Part shown: positions 50,122-62,700 of the stretch, piece after piece
Layout of the letters: every line of letters begins with the position of its first letter
Position numbering within the stretch: position 1 is the first letter of the stretch
Assembly (NCBI RefSeq): GCF_918797505.1
Contig: NC_092795.1
Coordinates: forward strand, 2,079,434 to 2,143,433
Length of the DNA stretch: 64,000 nucleotides
Origin: Bemisia tabaci
Lineage: Eukaryota > Arthropoda > Insecta > Hemiptera > Aleyrodidae
Direction of reading: 5' to 3'
Made by a program: the position numbers and the translations under genes
Notes under the pieces: model-generated
Database searches by the model: none
Told to the model about the DNA's origin: nothing
What the model saw: the letters and a program-made list of their open reading frames with translations, nothing else

Positions 50122-52393
50122 CCGTCAAACGGGGCTACTTGGGACGATTTTAGCACAAAAAAGCTTCTCCAAAACGAACCATACATTATTTTGCCAAACT
50201 TTTTTGTGCTAAAGGTAGTTCGTTGGTACGCATATCGAATTTTAAAGGAAAAAAAAATTTATGCCCCCCCCTTATATTTTTTTTTTCGATTTTCGACTGT
50301 CCCTAGTTACCCCGATAGGGGAGACCGGGGCTATGTTGACCAGATTTTTTGAAAACTTGTGTCTGAAGAAACAGAAGAATAGAATGCCATTTCTTTGATG
50401 CTCTAATCCTTGAGCATACAGTGTAAAATTAAAATCAACTGAAAACATTGTACAAAATACTTTAATTTTGTGAGTTTCATGCGTTTTTATAAGAAAATCC
50501 ATTTTGGTCAACATAGCCCCTGCTTGGGGCTATATTGGCCACCCCCGGGGCTAAGTGAGCCACCTGTAAGGAAACTATGTTAACCTTGTTCAGTTGATTG
50601 TAATTGCACTTAAAAAGCTTAGTATTATGCCCTTACACTTATCTTTCGTAATGTTTGTAAAACTCAATACCTTTGGAGCTGAAAATTTAAAAATAAAAAA
50701 AAAAAATTTTAAAGAACAGTATCAAATTTAATAAGTGAGTTGGCGTGAAAAGCAACTTAAAAAATAATAAGAAGATCTACTTCTCCACTAAATAGGACCG
50801 TTTTAAACTCAAAGAGAATGGATTTGAAACCTTACGCAAAAAAAAGTATAAAATGTATGTCTTCTTAGTAGGTCAACATAGCCCCAGAAAAATGGTCCAC
50901 ATAGCCCCGATCGAGGTTACCTCAAATCAAAGTCATCCAACTAAGAAACAAGGAGTCAAAAGCCATAAATCCATACACTAAAATCAAAGGAAAGGGGTCT
51001 ACTTCAAATAGAAACAAAGATTAATAAGATACAAAATAAATACTCGCCACAGCAAACAAAATTCAAAATTAAAAAAATCGCGTTTTCGGGCTATTTTCGA
51101 AGGTAAACAAGAATGTTACAGCACAGAGCATAACAGAGGGGGACACCATCGATGTTGATATTTTAAATTGTTAGCCTACATCGCTGCCAACCTTTTTGCT
51201 CATCAAAACATCAAATTTACATTTTCCTCTACAAAATTCTCACGATGGTTATCATAGCCCCGTGGCCAACATAACCCCGGTCTCCCCTACTCGGGGTAAC
51301 TTGGACAACGAATGAAAATCAAGTGTTTGGCCCATGTTAGGCTCTTTCAGGGCAACATGGGACAGTAAACTGAATTTTTAAAAAAGTAAATTGAACATTT
51401 ATCTGTAAAATAATACAATTTTGGTAAATTTGAACAAGTCTTTTAAAGAATAAAGTAGGAAACAAAAATGGCATGACAGCCTTGAGGAACTTAATGCTAA
51501 TATTGAGGTCAAAACGTTTCAAAGTTATCAACTAAGAGGCACCTATGGCAGTTTGAGTAGGTAGGTACCAACCTTTAGTAGGTAAGTAAAGGTATGCATT
51601 AAGAAAAGTATTCTTTCAAAAAATTGCGAACATGTCTGTTAAGGGTTGATTTCGGAATTCCACATTTTGTTGACGTCTTACCCTCTTACGCAGAGAAGCA
51701 CCCTTTCGAATTGCTTTGACAGCTTTCTTCAATGAGTTCTGTGAGAAGTCTCTGTATGTCCGAGAGCCTGGTTTTCTTTTGTACGTCCAGACCATGTTTC
51801 TTGTAAAATTACGAAATACCTGTCATAAACAGATCAGTACCTACTTAACTGATAAAAACCTGAATATAACCCAGGAAATCTCTTATCTCAAAAGCACTGC
51901 CAATAGGTCCTCCCTCTTAGTCTGTAATGCAAGGTAGAATTGGAAAACATGGAAACGATATCACTAAAAAGGAGAAAATAGGGTGTCCCATGTTACCCAG
52001 CGATTCCTAGTTTTTTGGTTTTTTGGAAATTTTGGGGATGAAAACGAAAATTTTTGTAAAACTGAAGCAGACCCCATCAACAGAGGCACATTTGTGACTT
52101 ACTCACATATAAAAAGTTTGCATGTGGTGGAAAGGTACTGAGATCCCCAGGAAAGTATAACGGTGTTCAAATATGACGAAAAAATATTAAAGAGACAAAT
52201 ATTTTTTTTAAAATACTTATTTGGGTTTCAAAATTCTTCTTGGTCATGAACAGCCATGCCGGAGTAATGTAGAATGAGGTTATGGCATCAGAAGAACAAA
52301 AATAAACATTACAGTGCTACCACACACAACAACGCGAAAATTCCCTCGAGTGTCCCATGTTAGCCTGTAGTCCCAAGTAGCCCCGTTTGACGG
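50122..52393. mobile_element. TA-target TIR element, outer, split by a nested element
   Basis: Terminal inverted repeats CCGTCAAACGGGGCTACTTG on both ends, flanked by TA (50120-50121 and 52394-52395). The TA duplication points to a Tc1/mariner-type mobiliser. No transposase was recognised, so it is non-autonomous. Its sequence is interrupted by the nested element at 50318-51287; without it the length would be about 1.3 kb. Confidence 0.85.
50318..51287. mobile_element. TA-target TIR element nested inside the outer one
   Basis: Ends GGGGAGACCGGGGCTATGTT and, inverted, AACATAACCCCGGTCTCCCC, flanked by TA (50316-50317 and 51288-51289). Internal copies of the end-words GGCTATGTTGACC / GTCAACATAGCCCC recur (50508, 50876-50892). 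It sits inside the outer element exactly between TTACCCCGA and CTCGGGGTAA, a small palindrome. No coding. Confidence 0.85.
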
Positions 52394-52399
52394 TACAGT

Positions 52400-55300
52400 A
52401 AGTTCACTGCCATAGATGGCATCCTCCACAAGTAATCATACCTGACATCACTAGAATCAATTTTAAAATTAATTTGTACCGTCTCAACATTCAGACATAG
52501 GAGTGAATTGGTAATTTGGGATTTTTTCAATTTTAACTTTTAACTCTTTCCTTCCCAGAAAATTTTCTTCGTGATAGTTCCCATTGACAATAAATGAAGC
52601 TTGCAACATTTTGAGTCCCACAGGGATGATTAGTCTTTCAGTAGTGTTTTTTAGGTTTTCATGACAGTAGAATGTGAATGCAACATTGTAGCGTTCAAAA
52701 TTCTGAAAATTTGCCTGATCTCAAACTAGACTTAGCCTACACTTAAACATTTTTTGAGTACTATTACATTCGAAAAATAACAAGAAGAAAACACATTACG
52801 TAAAAGGTCATCTTAGTATATGGCCTGACTTGCTAACAAACTCAGTAGCACTAAAATATATTTTGGTGTCGAAGAATAATTTAGGGTCCAAATAAATTTT
52901 CGCTCGTCAATTAAAACTTTGCCTCATGGAACTAGGGGAAAAGAGTTATGAAGTAAGGTACTAAAACTACTGAAACATGTAAACTAAAAATCCCACATTA
53001 ATAGAGGGCATTGCATTTTTGGTGACTAATATGTTGACATTCTCTCTCTCTCTTCCTCTCTACCCTCCCCCTCTCTGTGTTTCAATACGTAATTTCAATA
53101 TGTATATGAGTTTAGTAGAAAATTAAGTAGTTTTTCTATTGAGTTTGATGATACCAAAATAAAAATAAGGTTGGAAAAATCGGTCTTTCAAAAACAGAGT
53201 TTCATATGAAATTAGGCTTAAGTTTAAAGTCTTTTGGGATCTGAGTTGATAAAACAAGCAGGAAGGATCTTTTACTCAATTTATGAAGCTCTCGTCACTT
53301 GATGAGGAACAAAGAGCTTCCCATGCAAATGAAGTTGGTGGAGAAGTGGTGCCAACTGTCAATTATCGAATACTTGCAAGTTAGATATTCATGGGCAAAT
53401 GAACCTTCCATATTCTTCAGGTTCAAATTCTGCATTTCAATCTGAAAAATTGAAAGACTTAGATCTGAAACCTGATGACCTTCACAAGGTGCCTATCAGG
53501 TTGTTAAGAATTGGTTGGCAATTTAATGAGGAGAGCATTAAAATTTAAAGCTGGACAGACAACCATCCAGTTACGTCAGATTGTTCTTGATGACACTCTC
53601 AATGATGAGGGAAATCGAGAAATTCTTTTTAACCAAATATATGGGAAGTAATTTAAAAATTGTTCCTTTGATCCTCCATACATTTAACATTTTAGAGCTA
53701 TCAACATTCATAAACCCATAAAAAAGGTTAGTTAAACCATGTAAGGTATTTCTCCTTTTACAAGATTGTAGATTCCTTCCTTTCCTAAACAACCTCTATT
53801 TACAGGTAGATTTGTTCACGGCAGAGATAAATTGAATTATAATTGTTGCAATAACTCTACAAAAAAGCAGAGCAACAGCTAAGATTAAGCAGTGATGAGA
53901 GACAGCAAAAAGGGCTTCATTTTCTCTCGTCTTACTGACCTCTGGCAAAGAAAATGAGAATCTCAAGCTGTGAACATTGTGATTGGGTAAAAATTCAGAG
54001 CAAAATTTTGAAATAAGAAAGGAGCGCAAAAATGAATACAAAGGAATGTGAATTTTGCCTACAATTATGAAAAATTTGTTTATTACCCTCACTAGAAACA
54101 TAGTACCTTGAATGAAAGAACAGGGAGATGTCATTTAATGGAGAACTTGGGGTCCAGAGGGGCAGCTGACTTTTCCAAAGTTATTTCGTGAATACTCGAG
54201 AAGTGATGTGAAAAATAAATTCACTTGGAAACTTAGATAATTTTTCTAGGCATCATTGAACAATTTTTGATTCTAATAGGAACAAGAAATAACTGGCAAT
54301 GAGAGCAAGTTGTTCGAAATCAGAAGTCAACTCTTAGAGGTTTGAACTTACTTACGGAGGCATCGGTGAATGCCTGATAAAATAGGGACCTCCTTACATG
54401 CCTATACTCTTCTAGCAAAAGTGCTCTGACCCCCAAGAAAAGGAGAATCTTTCAGAAGAAATGCCCTTGAGCGCCAAGACTCTAATAATGATGATGAGTA
54501 GGGAAAAGCATCGAACTGCATTAAATTTATAAAAAAAATTGATTCTCTATCAATTTTCCAACATTCCAGAGTAGGAAATCTTTCTGCGTAGTTACATGAA
54601 TGGGAGGGGGAGGGGGTTGTACTTGATTAGGGTTTAGACTTAGTTACCTCAGAGCTTCTTTCAGTGTGCTCTAACAGAGAACTTGAGGACATATTTTGGC
54701 TGTATTAACCAGCGATAATTTACAATGGGTCAATTGGAACATCAGCTCAGCCGTCAATTTAGAGACAAGCAGGTATTTAACAGTATTTTTTCTGCTTTAA
54801 AATGCAATAAGATAGTGATAGTCTGGTTAAAGCATGGATGCAAATAAGTCTTGACTAGCCAGAGAAAATGTAAGAAAAAAACAAGCTTGCACCTAATGAA
54901 ATTAAAAAAACCCGTGTTGTCAAAAATTGTTGGGAAAGGAGGGATATTGATAAGAGCTTTTACTGCCCCCATCCTGAATTTTCTCAGTTCTACGATTTTT
55001 TGCTCACTGAAGTAAAGGTCTAAAGTTTACAGAATGCATTGTGATTTAGACATTCTCAGACCTGACACTGGCCTAAATAAAGGTCTGAAGGTCGATTCCG
55101 CTGAAAAATGTGGACTTCTGTCGAAAAATCTGCATTCTTCGAATCATATTTAGGCCAGTATTAATCCTGAAAAGAGACCAGATATGATCACATCATGATG
55201 CATTCCGTATAATATAGACTCTCAAACAGCAAAAAATCGGAGAATTAAAGAAATTCAGCAGAGGAGCCGAAAAACAGCCCTCATCAGTACTCTTCCTTTC

Positions 55301-56735
55301 AGCTTACGCTCATTTTTTCCATCTAAATCTGAACAATGCAGAAAAAAATATGAAGGCTTCGAACTATTTGCACTCCTGGTTATGAGTAAAAATTGATGCT
55401 GGATCATTTACTGAACTTGCCAGCAAAAATAATTGAGGATCATTCATATTGCTACACTATACAGGAGAAAATAACGACTCATCAAGGTTAATAGTAACAA
55501 GAAATTGCTATTAATTCTTTTCCAACGGCAAGCAGAACTTTCAAAGCTATTCTTTCATCAAACGGCCACATACTTAAGAGTACAAGCTTACTAGGCTATG
55601 ACAGTGCAACTACAATGTCAAGTAGCAATAATTGAGAGAAAGTCAAAGAATAAAATTGAAAAGGAAATAACAATCGAGTGCACGAAAATAAAAAATATTG
55701 TTCCTCTTTCTAGAAAAAAAAGAAAAAACATCTGAGTAATATCAAATTTCAAATTTGAAGAAAGCAGTTGCCAAGGGAAATTATAACTGAGGTAATATTT
55801 AAATGAAAAGACTTCCATCTATGAAACTGGCTAAGAAAAAAAATTCTTAAATTAATAACTTAAATATTACTAGTAACATCTAGTAATAAAGGAAAAGAAA
55901 ACAATGAGAAAAAAAATATAAAAAAAAAGAGCTTAAGCGTTCATAAAATATAGAGGAAACTGATTTATGTGTGTAAAAAAAAAAATAAATAAAAATAATA
56001 GTAGTAATGTTACAGTTTAAAGTTGTCCATACTTTAGGCAACTTTTGACTTAATCAAAATAATAAAGAGGTTAAAAAATTAAAAATGTACAATCAGAGCT
56101 TCATTAAAATAATATACTAATAAAGTATTGTCAGTTTTAACAATATAAAATTTTTTAACATATTAACATTCAAGAGTAAGTATTAACACAGGAATTAGAT
56201 GTATTTATAGCTATAATACAATTTTTTATTTGTGGATGTATGTATGTTTGCTTGCTTCATAATGTGTATACTGGTGTGGAAAAGTGTCCGTGGATCATTG
56301 CCAAGCGTACCTTTTAAGCTTCAAATCAATTTTCCACTTCCTTTCATGACAATAACTCAATAGGTAATCTAAGAAATGATCTATTAAAATAGAACGGTCT
56401 GTGAAAACTAAAAAGTGTTAGTGAGTGTGTGTATTTTCTTGATTGAACAACTTATTTCTTTGAAAACAAACATACTATAATACATTCTTTTTTAATTCTA
56501 TTTTTTTATTTTCATTTGCCATTGCGTCATTTTTTGATAAATTTCTCTTTGCATCAGAGTTGTACAGTTGAAAATTAAAAACAAATATAACTTTACATAA
56601 AGAATAAGTACCACAAAAACAAGGGTTAATGCACTAAGATGAGTGATAGTTACCAACTTAACCAAGAAGGCGAGTCAAGCAAGTTAGACTGCAAGAAGAT
56701 TTGCATCACTGCAGGAGGTGAAGTTGGTAAAGACT
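52400..56735. other. Gene-poor, probable 3' UTR / intron of the minus-strand gene
   Basis: AT-rich; contains a CT-rich microsatellite at 53040-53078. A 112-codon minus frame at 53796-54134 has no recognised content. The nearest supported coding exon is 56798-56743. Confidence 0.35.
53040..53078. repeat. CT-rich microsatellite
   Basis: Imperfect TC/CT repeat (tctctctctctc, then ctcccccctctctc-like sequence). Confidence 0.85.
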
Positions 56736-56742
56736 CCTCAGG

Positions 56743-56798
56743 TCATTTACTATCCCTTGAGCCTCTTCTTCGTTTGTTGGACAAATCTGCGTCAACAG
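56743..56798 (-). CDS. Ser/Thr-rich gene, terminal exon
   Basis: Acceptor TTTTACTTTTACAG before 56798, in phase with the donor at 60961. It encodes AVDADLSNKRRRGSRDSK and TGA. The basic cluster KRRRGSR continues the basic tail and looks like a nuclear localisation signal. Confidence 0.78.
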
Positions 56799-59700
56799 CT
56801 GTAAAAGTAAAACAATGATACATTAGATAAGCGAATCCAATTTTCAACTTTACAACAGTATCCAATGATGTTTATTAGATAGCTGAATAATCAGGAAATG
56901 AAACCATCTATTGGAAATTTGCGCCTTGAACTTGCGACATTGTTAGAAAGAACCTGAACCCTGCAGTAGTAGCGATAGTTGGTACATGTTATATTGTCAA
57001 CATACAACATGTTTACAATAAAACTTTAAAAGGCCCAAAGCCAAAAATAAAAAGAAATCAGGAGTCAAATGTAAGAGCCAAGCCAAGATATTTGCATTCA
57101 AATAAAAATAAAAACGTAAAACGGATTTCACAAGATGTAGATAAATTATAAACGAAAAATAAAATAATGACTCACTAGCACATTAAAATGAGTTTTAAAA
57201 CAATTTTCACTTTGGACTGGCTTTGAGTAGTTTCTAATTTATGTGCATTTTTTCCTTTCTCTTGGAGCTTACTTGAACTGAAACTTACTTCCTGTCTCCT
57301 TTGATGCCCTTATGAAACCATGAAAAAAACTCTGATCTTATAATTTGCCTAGATCTAGACAAATTTTTAGATTTTTGCAAACCAGTTGTAAAAATTGTGG
57401 ATTTTTCCCGGACTTTACAGCCTGGTCATTAATGTTTCAGACTTTTCCTGTAAGTTTACAAGTTTTACAAATCCTGCAGACACTCAGAGCCACAAAAAGT
57501 TGACAATTCTCATGGAGAACAAAGGGGTACAAGCAAAAAGGGCCATTTGGGGCTCGGGGCAGATACCTTTGAGACTTGCCCTAATCATTCACCAAACCAT
57601 GTTCCATCTTTTCCCAAAGTTTCAAGCCCCCCAAAAATTTTGAGGCAACGCGGCGGGGGGTCAAAGTTAAAACCGGCAAAATTTTCGCGAATTTATTTCT
57701 CAAAAACCAAGAGGTTTTGAAAAACGTGGTTTAAACGAGCGTTTTCAACATGACGAGAGCTTTCAGAAAATGTATAACATCATAGGGTTTTGTCAACTTC
57801 AGCTCGAGTTATCGCCTCCGAAGCGCCGGAACGCTCAAAAAAGACCCCTTATTTTTTCACGGTCGGGCCGATTTTAAAAAAGCCATTTTTTTATTTTGAT
57901 GAAAAACTGATATGTTGTTCCTGACTCTCTGTAGCCCCTCTAACTCTTTACCGCATGCTGGGGAAATGTTTTGGTCGCGAGTTATAAGAGCGGAAAGGAG
58001 CGAAGGTCGGGAAAATGGACTATTTCAAACTGCGCGCGCGGCGTTGATCGGAAGGAAAACGTCCCCTCCCACTCAGTTCTGCGAAACACACTCCTTGGCC
58101 GATTTCGCATTGTTGCCACATGTCTCCTGGTCCGTCGCCGCGCGCCGTTTGAAATAGCCTATTTTCCCGACCTTCGCTCCTTTCCGCTCTTATAACTCGC
58201 GACCAAAACATTTCCCCAGCATGCGGTAAAGAGTTAGGGGGCTGCAGAGAGTCAGGAACAACATATCAGTTTTTCATCAAAATAAAAATATGGCTTTCTT
58301 TTTAAATCGGCCCGAACGTGAAAAAATAAGGGGTCTTCTTTGAGCGTTCCGGCGCTTCGGAGGCGATAACTCGAGCTGAAGTTGACAAAACCCTATGATG
58401 TTATACATTTTCTGAAAGCTCTCGTCACGTTGAAAACGCTCGTTTACACCGCGTTTTTCAAAACTTCTTGGTTTTCGAGTAATACGAGGTCTGTTAGATT
58501 AGAAACCGGATTTTGGTGATAACTATCCCAGTGCGCTTCCGAATTAGGTTTCCTTGGACTTTACTGATAGCTGATAACCTACTGAAGAACGCTAGATTCA
58601 CAGATTTTGTTTATTTAGATCAGTGTTTATTCTGTGTCATCTTTAATACGAGTAAGTCAGGTGCGTTCTGCGATTTTTATTATGCGATCACTGATAGAGC
58701 AAAGATTAAACATTAAATTTTGTTTTAAACTCGGTGTACCTTGTATCAAAACTTTTGGTATGCTAAGTAAAGTATAACAAGATCATTTTAGGAGTTGTTC
58801 TCAATGTTTTGAGTGGGTTAAAAGATTCAAAACTGGTCAAAAGTTCGTCGAAGATGAAAAGCATGGGAATCAACCGTCACCGGCAACTGACATTTGTATA
58901 AAGTACGGATAAAGTGCGGGCAAAAGTGCTCGAAAATGGTAGTTTCAAGCTTGCTGAACGGTGTAATATTTCTGAAGGCTCTGTACATACAATTTTGATA
59001 GAGTATGTAGACATGCATCGAGTTTCAGGTGCACTTGCCCCTTGATCATTGTCCGTTGAACAAAAATCCAACCGAATGTCAATTTTCCTTCAGCTGCTTG
59101 AACGTTCTAACAATGATCCTACATTTTTGGATAGGATAATTTTCGGTGAAAATACTTAAGTGTACAGCTACGATATGGAGACGAAACTCTAATCATCCTT
59201 ATGGATTGAAAAATGTAGTGCAAGACCGAAAAAAGGGAGACAAGCTCGGTCAAACATAAAAGTCGCAAAACATCCATGAGGTTGCCTTACTTCAAGCCAC
59301 ATACCAACGAAGCTAATGAAGATTTTTCAAATTTGTGAACGTAGCGTCCTTAAGTATATTTTCAGCTATTAGGAAAATTCAAGAAAACCTAATTCTGATG
59401 CATTGTGGGCTAGTTATCACCAAAATCCGGTTTCTAATCGAACAAACCTCGTAAATACACTAAAATTTTGCCGGTTTTTAACTTTGACCCCCTGCCGTGT
59501 CTCCCCAAAATTTTTGGGGGGCTTGAATCTTTGGGAAAAGATGGAACATGGTTTGGTGAATGAATAGGGCAAGTCTCAAAGGTATCTGCCCCAGGCCCAA
59601 AATGGCCCTTTTTGCACGTACCCCTTTAATTAATAAGTTTCAAGGTTACAGCAGACAGGAGGAAAAATATGAGGGTTGTTTAAAGAGTGCTTCCCCCTTT

Positions 59701-62700
59701 TTTTCTTGAGACTAACTAAAGTATAATTTTAATATATTGCTGAAAAACATGGACTCGAACAACCATTAATTTCTGTTGATTAACGCATCAATCAGTCATA
59801 GATCGCACTTTTTTGTGGGTATTTCTAACAATTTTCCACCAACTTCAACAAAGTTAACAACTAACTGTGTTGAAGTGGATAGACTAGGGTGAGGATGGAC
59901 TTAACACATGCCTTGCTGATATGTTTTAGCGTTACCCATCTGATCAGAAAAACTTGCAAGGAAATGATCAAATTTGAGCTCTTCAAACAACGGTTTCCTT
60001 CAATTGCCACAATACTGTCGCTTCACGTCAGTTAAGAATATAACTGGTATGTACTCAACTACTAGTTCTGTAGAAGACTTGCAGAGAGCACATCTGTCAC
60101 ACAGCAGAACAATGAAAATGTGCCGTTTAAAAGCCAGTCACTGTCACTCATCACTGACCATTTTGGTCTGGTGCAACTAACTAAAAACAGTCACTATGAT
60201 CAACTTGGCAGTGAATGTGTTGAAGTTAGGACATGGATTGAATGGAATGAGAAAATGAATAGGAGGGAGAAAAGCAGGAGTAGGATGATGGAAAGATTAT
60301 GAAAAACCGTACGAAATGTGCGATCTACATGACAGTTCATGGTTCCTAAATCTGAGGTGTTTCAACTCTTCCTATAGAAGGACTCTTGTATGATCATACT
60401 AAGAGCAACCATTACTTTAGCAATGGACCCAAGGGTAGTGTAAAAATGGTTTCAGGATCTCCTGAGAACTACTGCTAGAACGCAAAGGTTGCAAAGGATC
60501 CACTCAGCATGGAAAGTAAGAAACATGGTCGGACAATATACATGGTAGCATGTGTAATAATCACAGGGTTTCTACTTTTCTTCAACTTTCAAATGTCCTA
60601 TGTTTTCCTTAATTGATTGCATAAAATGACTTTTTATGGCCCATTCGTCACAGTGGTGCAAAACGACCACTCTTTCAAGGTTCTTGTAACTAACAATTTA
60701 GAAAAGCTAACTCTGTCTTTTAAATTTCTTGTCTAACTTTCCTACCACACAATCCTATTCTTAAAAAAAAAATATTATGCTTATTAGTGTTCAAATAGAC
60801 AAACTTTCTACTTTGAAAAGAGAGGATTCTCGAGTTAATGTCAAATTATCTCAGTTTTCCCTGGGGTTTCCTTCAAAATTCCATTTCCTGGGTTTTCCCG
60901 GTTTTTCCCTGGAAAATAAACCCTATTATCAATTTAGTTGGGTTAGTTTAGGATACTTACCATTAATATTGCTTCTGGTTTTTCTCCTCGTATTAATCTC
61001 ATCACTTTGAGAGCTCGTGTTATTAGAACCAGCCGATGATGTTGAAATGGAGGCAGACGTTACAGTCGTTGTTGGAGCTTGCGTTGATGGCGAAGACGAA
61101 GTTACAGAGATACCTACAACACCCGAGCTTTTTACAGTACTCCCACGCTTGCTACTATTTAATGCACTTGTCCCACTATTACTACTACTTGATTTACAAT
61201 TGTTACTATTACCACTCACGATATTATTCAACTTACAACCTAAACTGTTTGGATCGTCTACTTTCACATCAACAACACACTTGACGTTCATGTTCAGTTT
61301 ATCTAAGCCAGCGATTGTCGAGCCGATATTTTTACTTCTATCACTGCTTGCGGTCGAAGCAGAGGTCGTCTGCGGCACTGTTGACGATGCTGTCGAAGTC
61401 GCTGAGGACGAGCCTGATGACGTTTCCGCAGCGGAGTTTGTGGTGCAAGTTGCAGTTGCAGTCGTTAAACACGCTGCACTGGTTACAGGCTGCGCTTTCT
61501 GCACTCGCGGGGTGCCTGGAGTGCTTGAACTTTGCGTTTGCCGCATTGACCGTCTTGTGTTGTTTGTGCGACTAGATCGGGATGTCCCGCCTGATTTAGT
61601 TCTACAAGTAATAAAAAAAGAAACCAAATATTATTTAAAATATCCCATGCAGTATAAAAGAATTGTGAGAGAATGTCAAGAGAAAGGTTGACATTGAAAC
61701 TACAAAAATAAGAGAGTGCCACGTTTCAAAATTTGGGACTGTGACAGGAATCTCCTTTCTTTCCAAAACAGAGAATTATTGGATATTTTTGAGAAAAATT
61801 TTTTTCATCCACTAATCTAAAAAGGGTAAAAAAAAAATAAGACAAATTTTTATACAAAAATAATGATCGAAAAATTATCTTTACGATTTGAATTTCATTG
61901 GTGGTAGTTCTGTTTTAGTGGAAAATCTAGATTTTCTATAAAATTGTTGGGTAGAGGGGGAAAATACTGGCATTATTCATTGACTTGGCGCTAAAAATTA
62001 CACAGGTGTCTAGCACCATATCCCTAGCATTTTTGTTGAAAAAAATTTGCAGATCTGTGTAATTCCTATGCTACTTGACAGAACCTTAATATCCAGTTTT
62101 TTTGTTACAGTCTATAAAGTAAAGTTAGGATTCTGAGATTTCACTGTGATCCGCAAACCAGGAGTTCACGCTTTTTCTGCTCTACCAGCCACCCAATTTA
62201 ACTTGTACTACATTGATATTACACTCATATTTGTGTATTTTAAAGTCTTTTTGTAGACAGAGTGAATTTTAAAAAGTAGAAGAAAAAAAGAATACAAAAT
62301 TGAGGGTCTAACCTGTTTTTTTCTAGAATGTCACTCAATGGCTCATCATCAGATGAATCTCCTTCATTATTGCCACTGTTCCCTGAAAATAAAGCAAAGA
62401 TTGTGAATGAAACTTCTTTTCCCATAATTTAAGAGGCTCACGAACTGGGTAATCAGACATTTTGTCATAAAATTGAACGCTTGGCTGTGAGGCAAAAACG
62501 CCCGCTCCAGACAAACGCTTTGCGTTTTAGACAGGATTGCCACAGAATTTTGAACTGTGTCTTCCTGACACATTTTGATCAATTCTCTGACAATGGGCCT
62601 GTTGCAAACTTTTGCTAGAGCAAAACTAAGAGTTGTTTCTTATATATAATGCCTTAAAAATCAAAATGAGCGCATCGACAAAGTTTGAAATGCACACATA

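Larger units (their letters stand above)
57531..59627. mobile_element. GGGGTAC-family TIR element, copy 2, carrying a mariner
   Basis: Left end AAAGGGGTACAAGCAAAAAG and right end CTTTTTGCACGTACCCCTTT are inverted, followed by inverted inner arms (GGGGCAGATACCTTTGAGAC, CAAAATTTT and GGCAACGC/GTGTCTCCCC). It shares the interior with 23110-24086. It has been enlarged by the mariner at 58495-59451. It lies in the last intron of the Ser/Thr-rich gene. No target duplication was evident. Confidence 0.8.

Noticed and set aside
53796..54134. 112-codon minus-strand frame
   Set aside because: Hydrophobic, unrecognised, no splice context; likely chance in AT-rich DNA.
57912..58211. Overlapping mirror-image frames starting MFWSRVIRAERSEG
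   Set aside because: Explained by the 340-bp palindrome reading the same from both sides.
61017..61691. 224-codon open frame on the plus strand
   Set aside because: Antisense of the Ser/Thr-rich exon 61601-60961; the Leu/Val-rich product is what Ser/Thr-biased codons give on the other strand, and it has no splice or promoter support.
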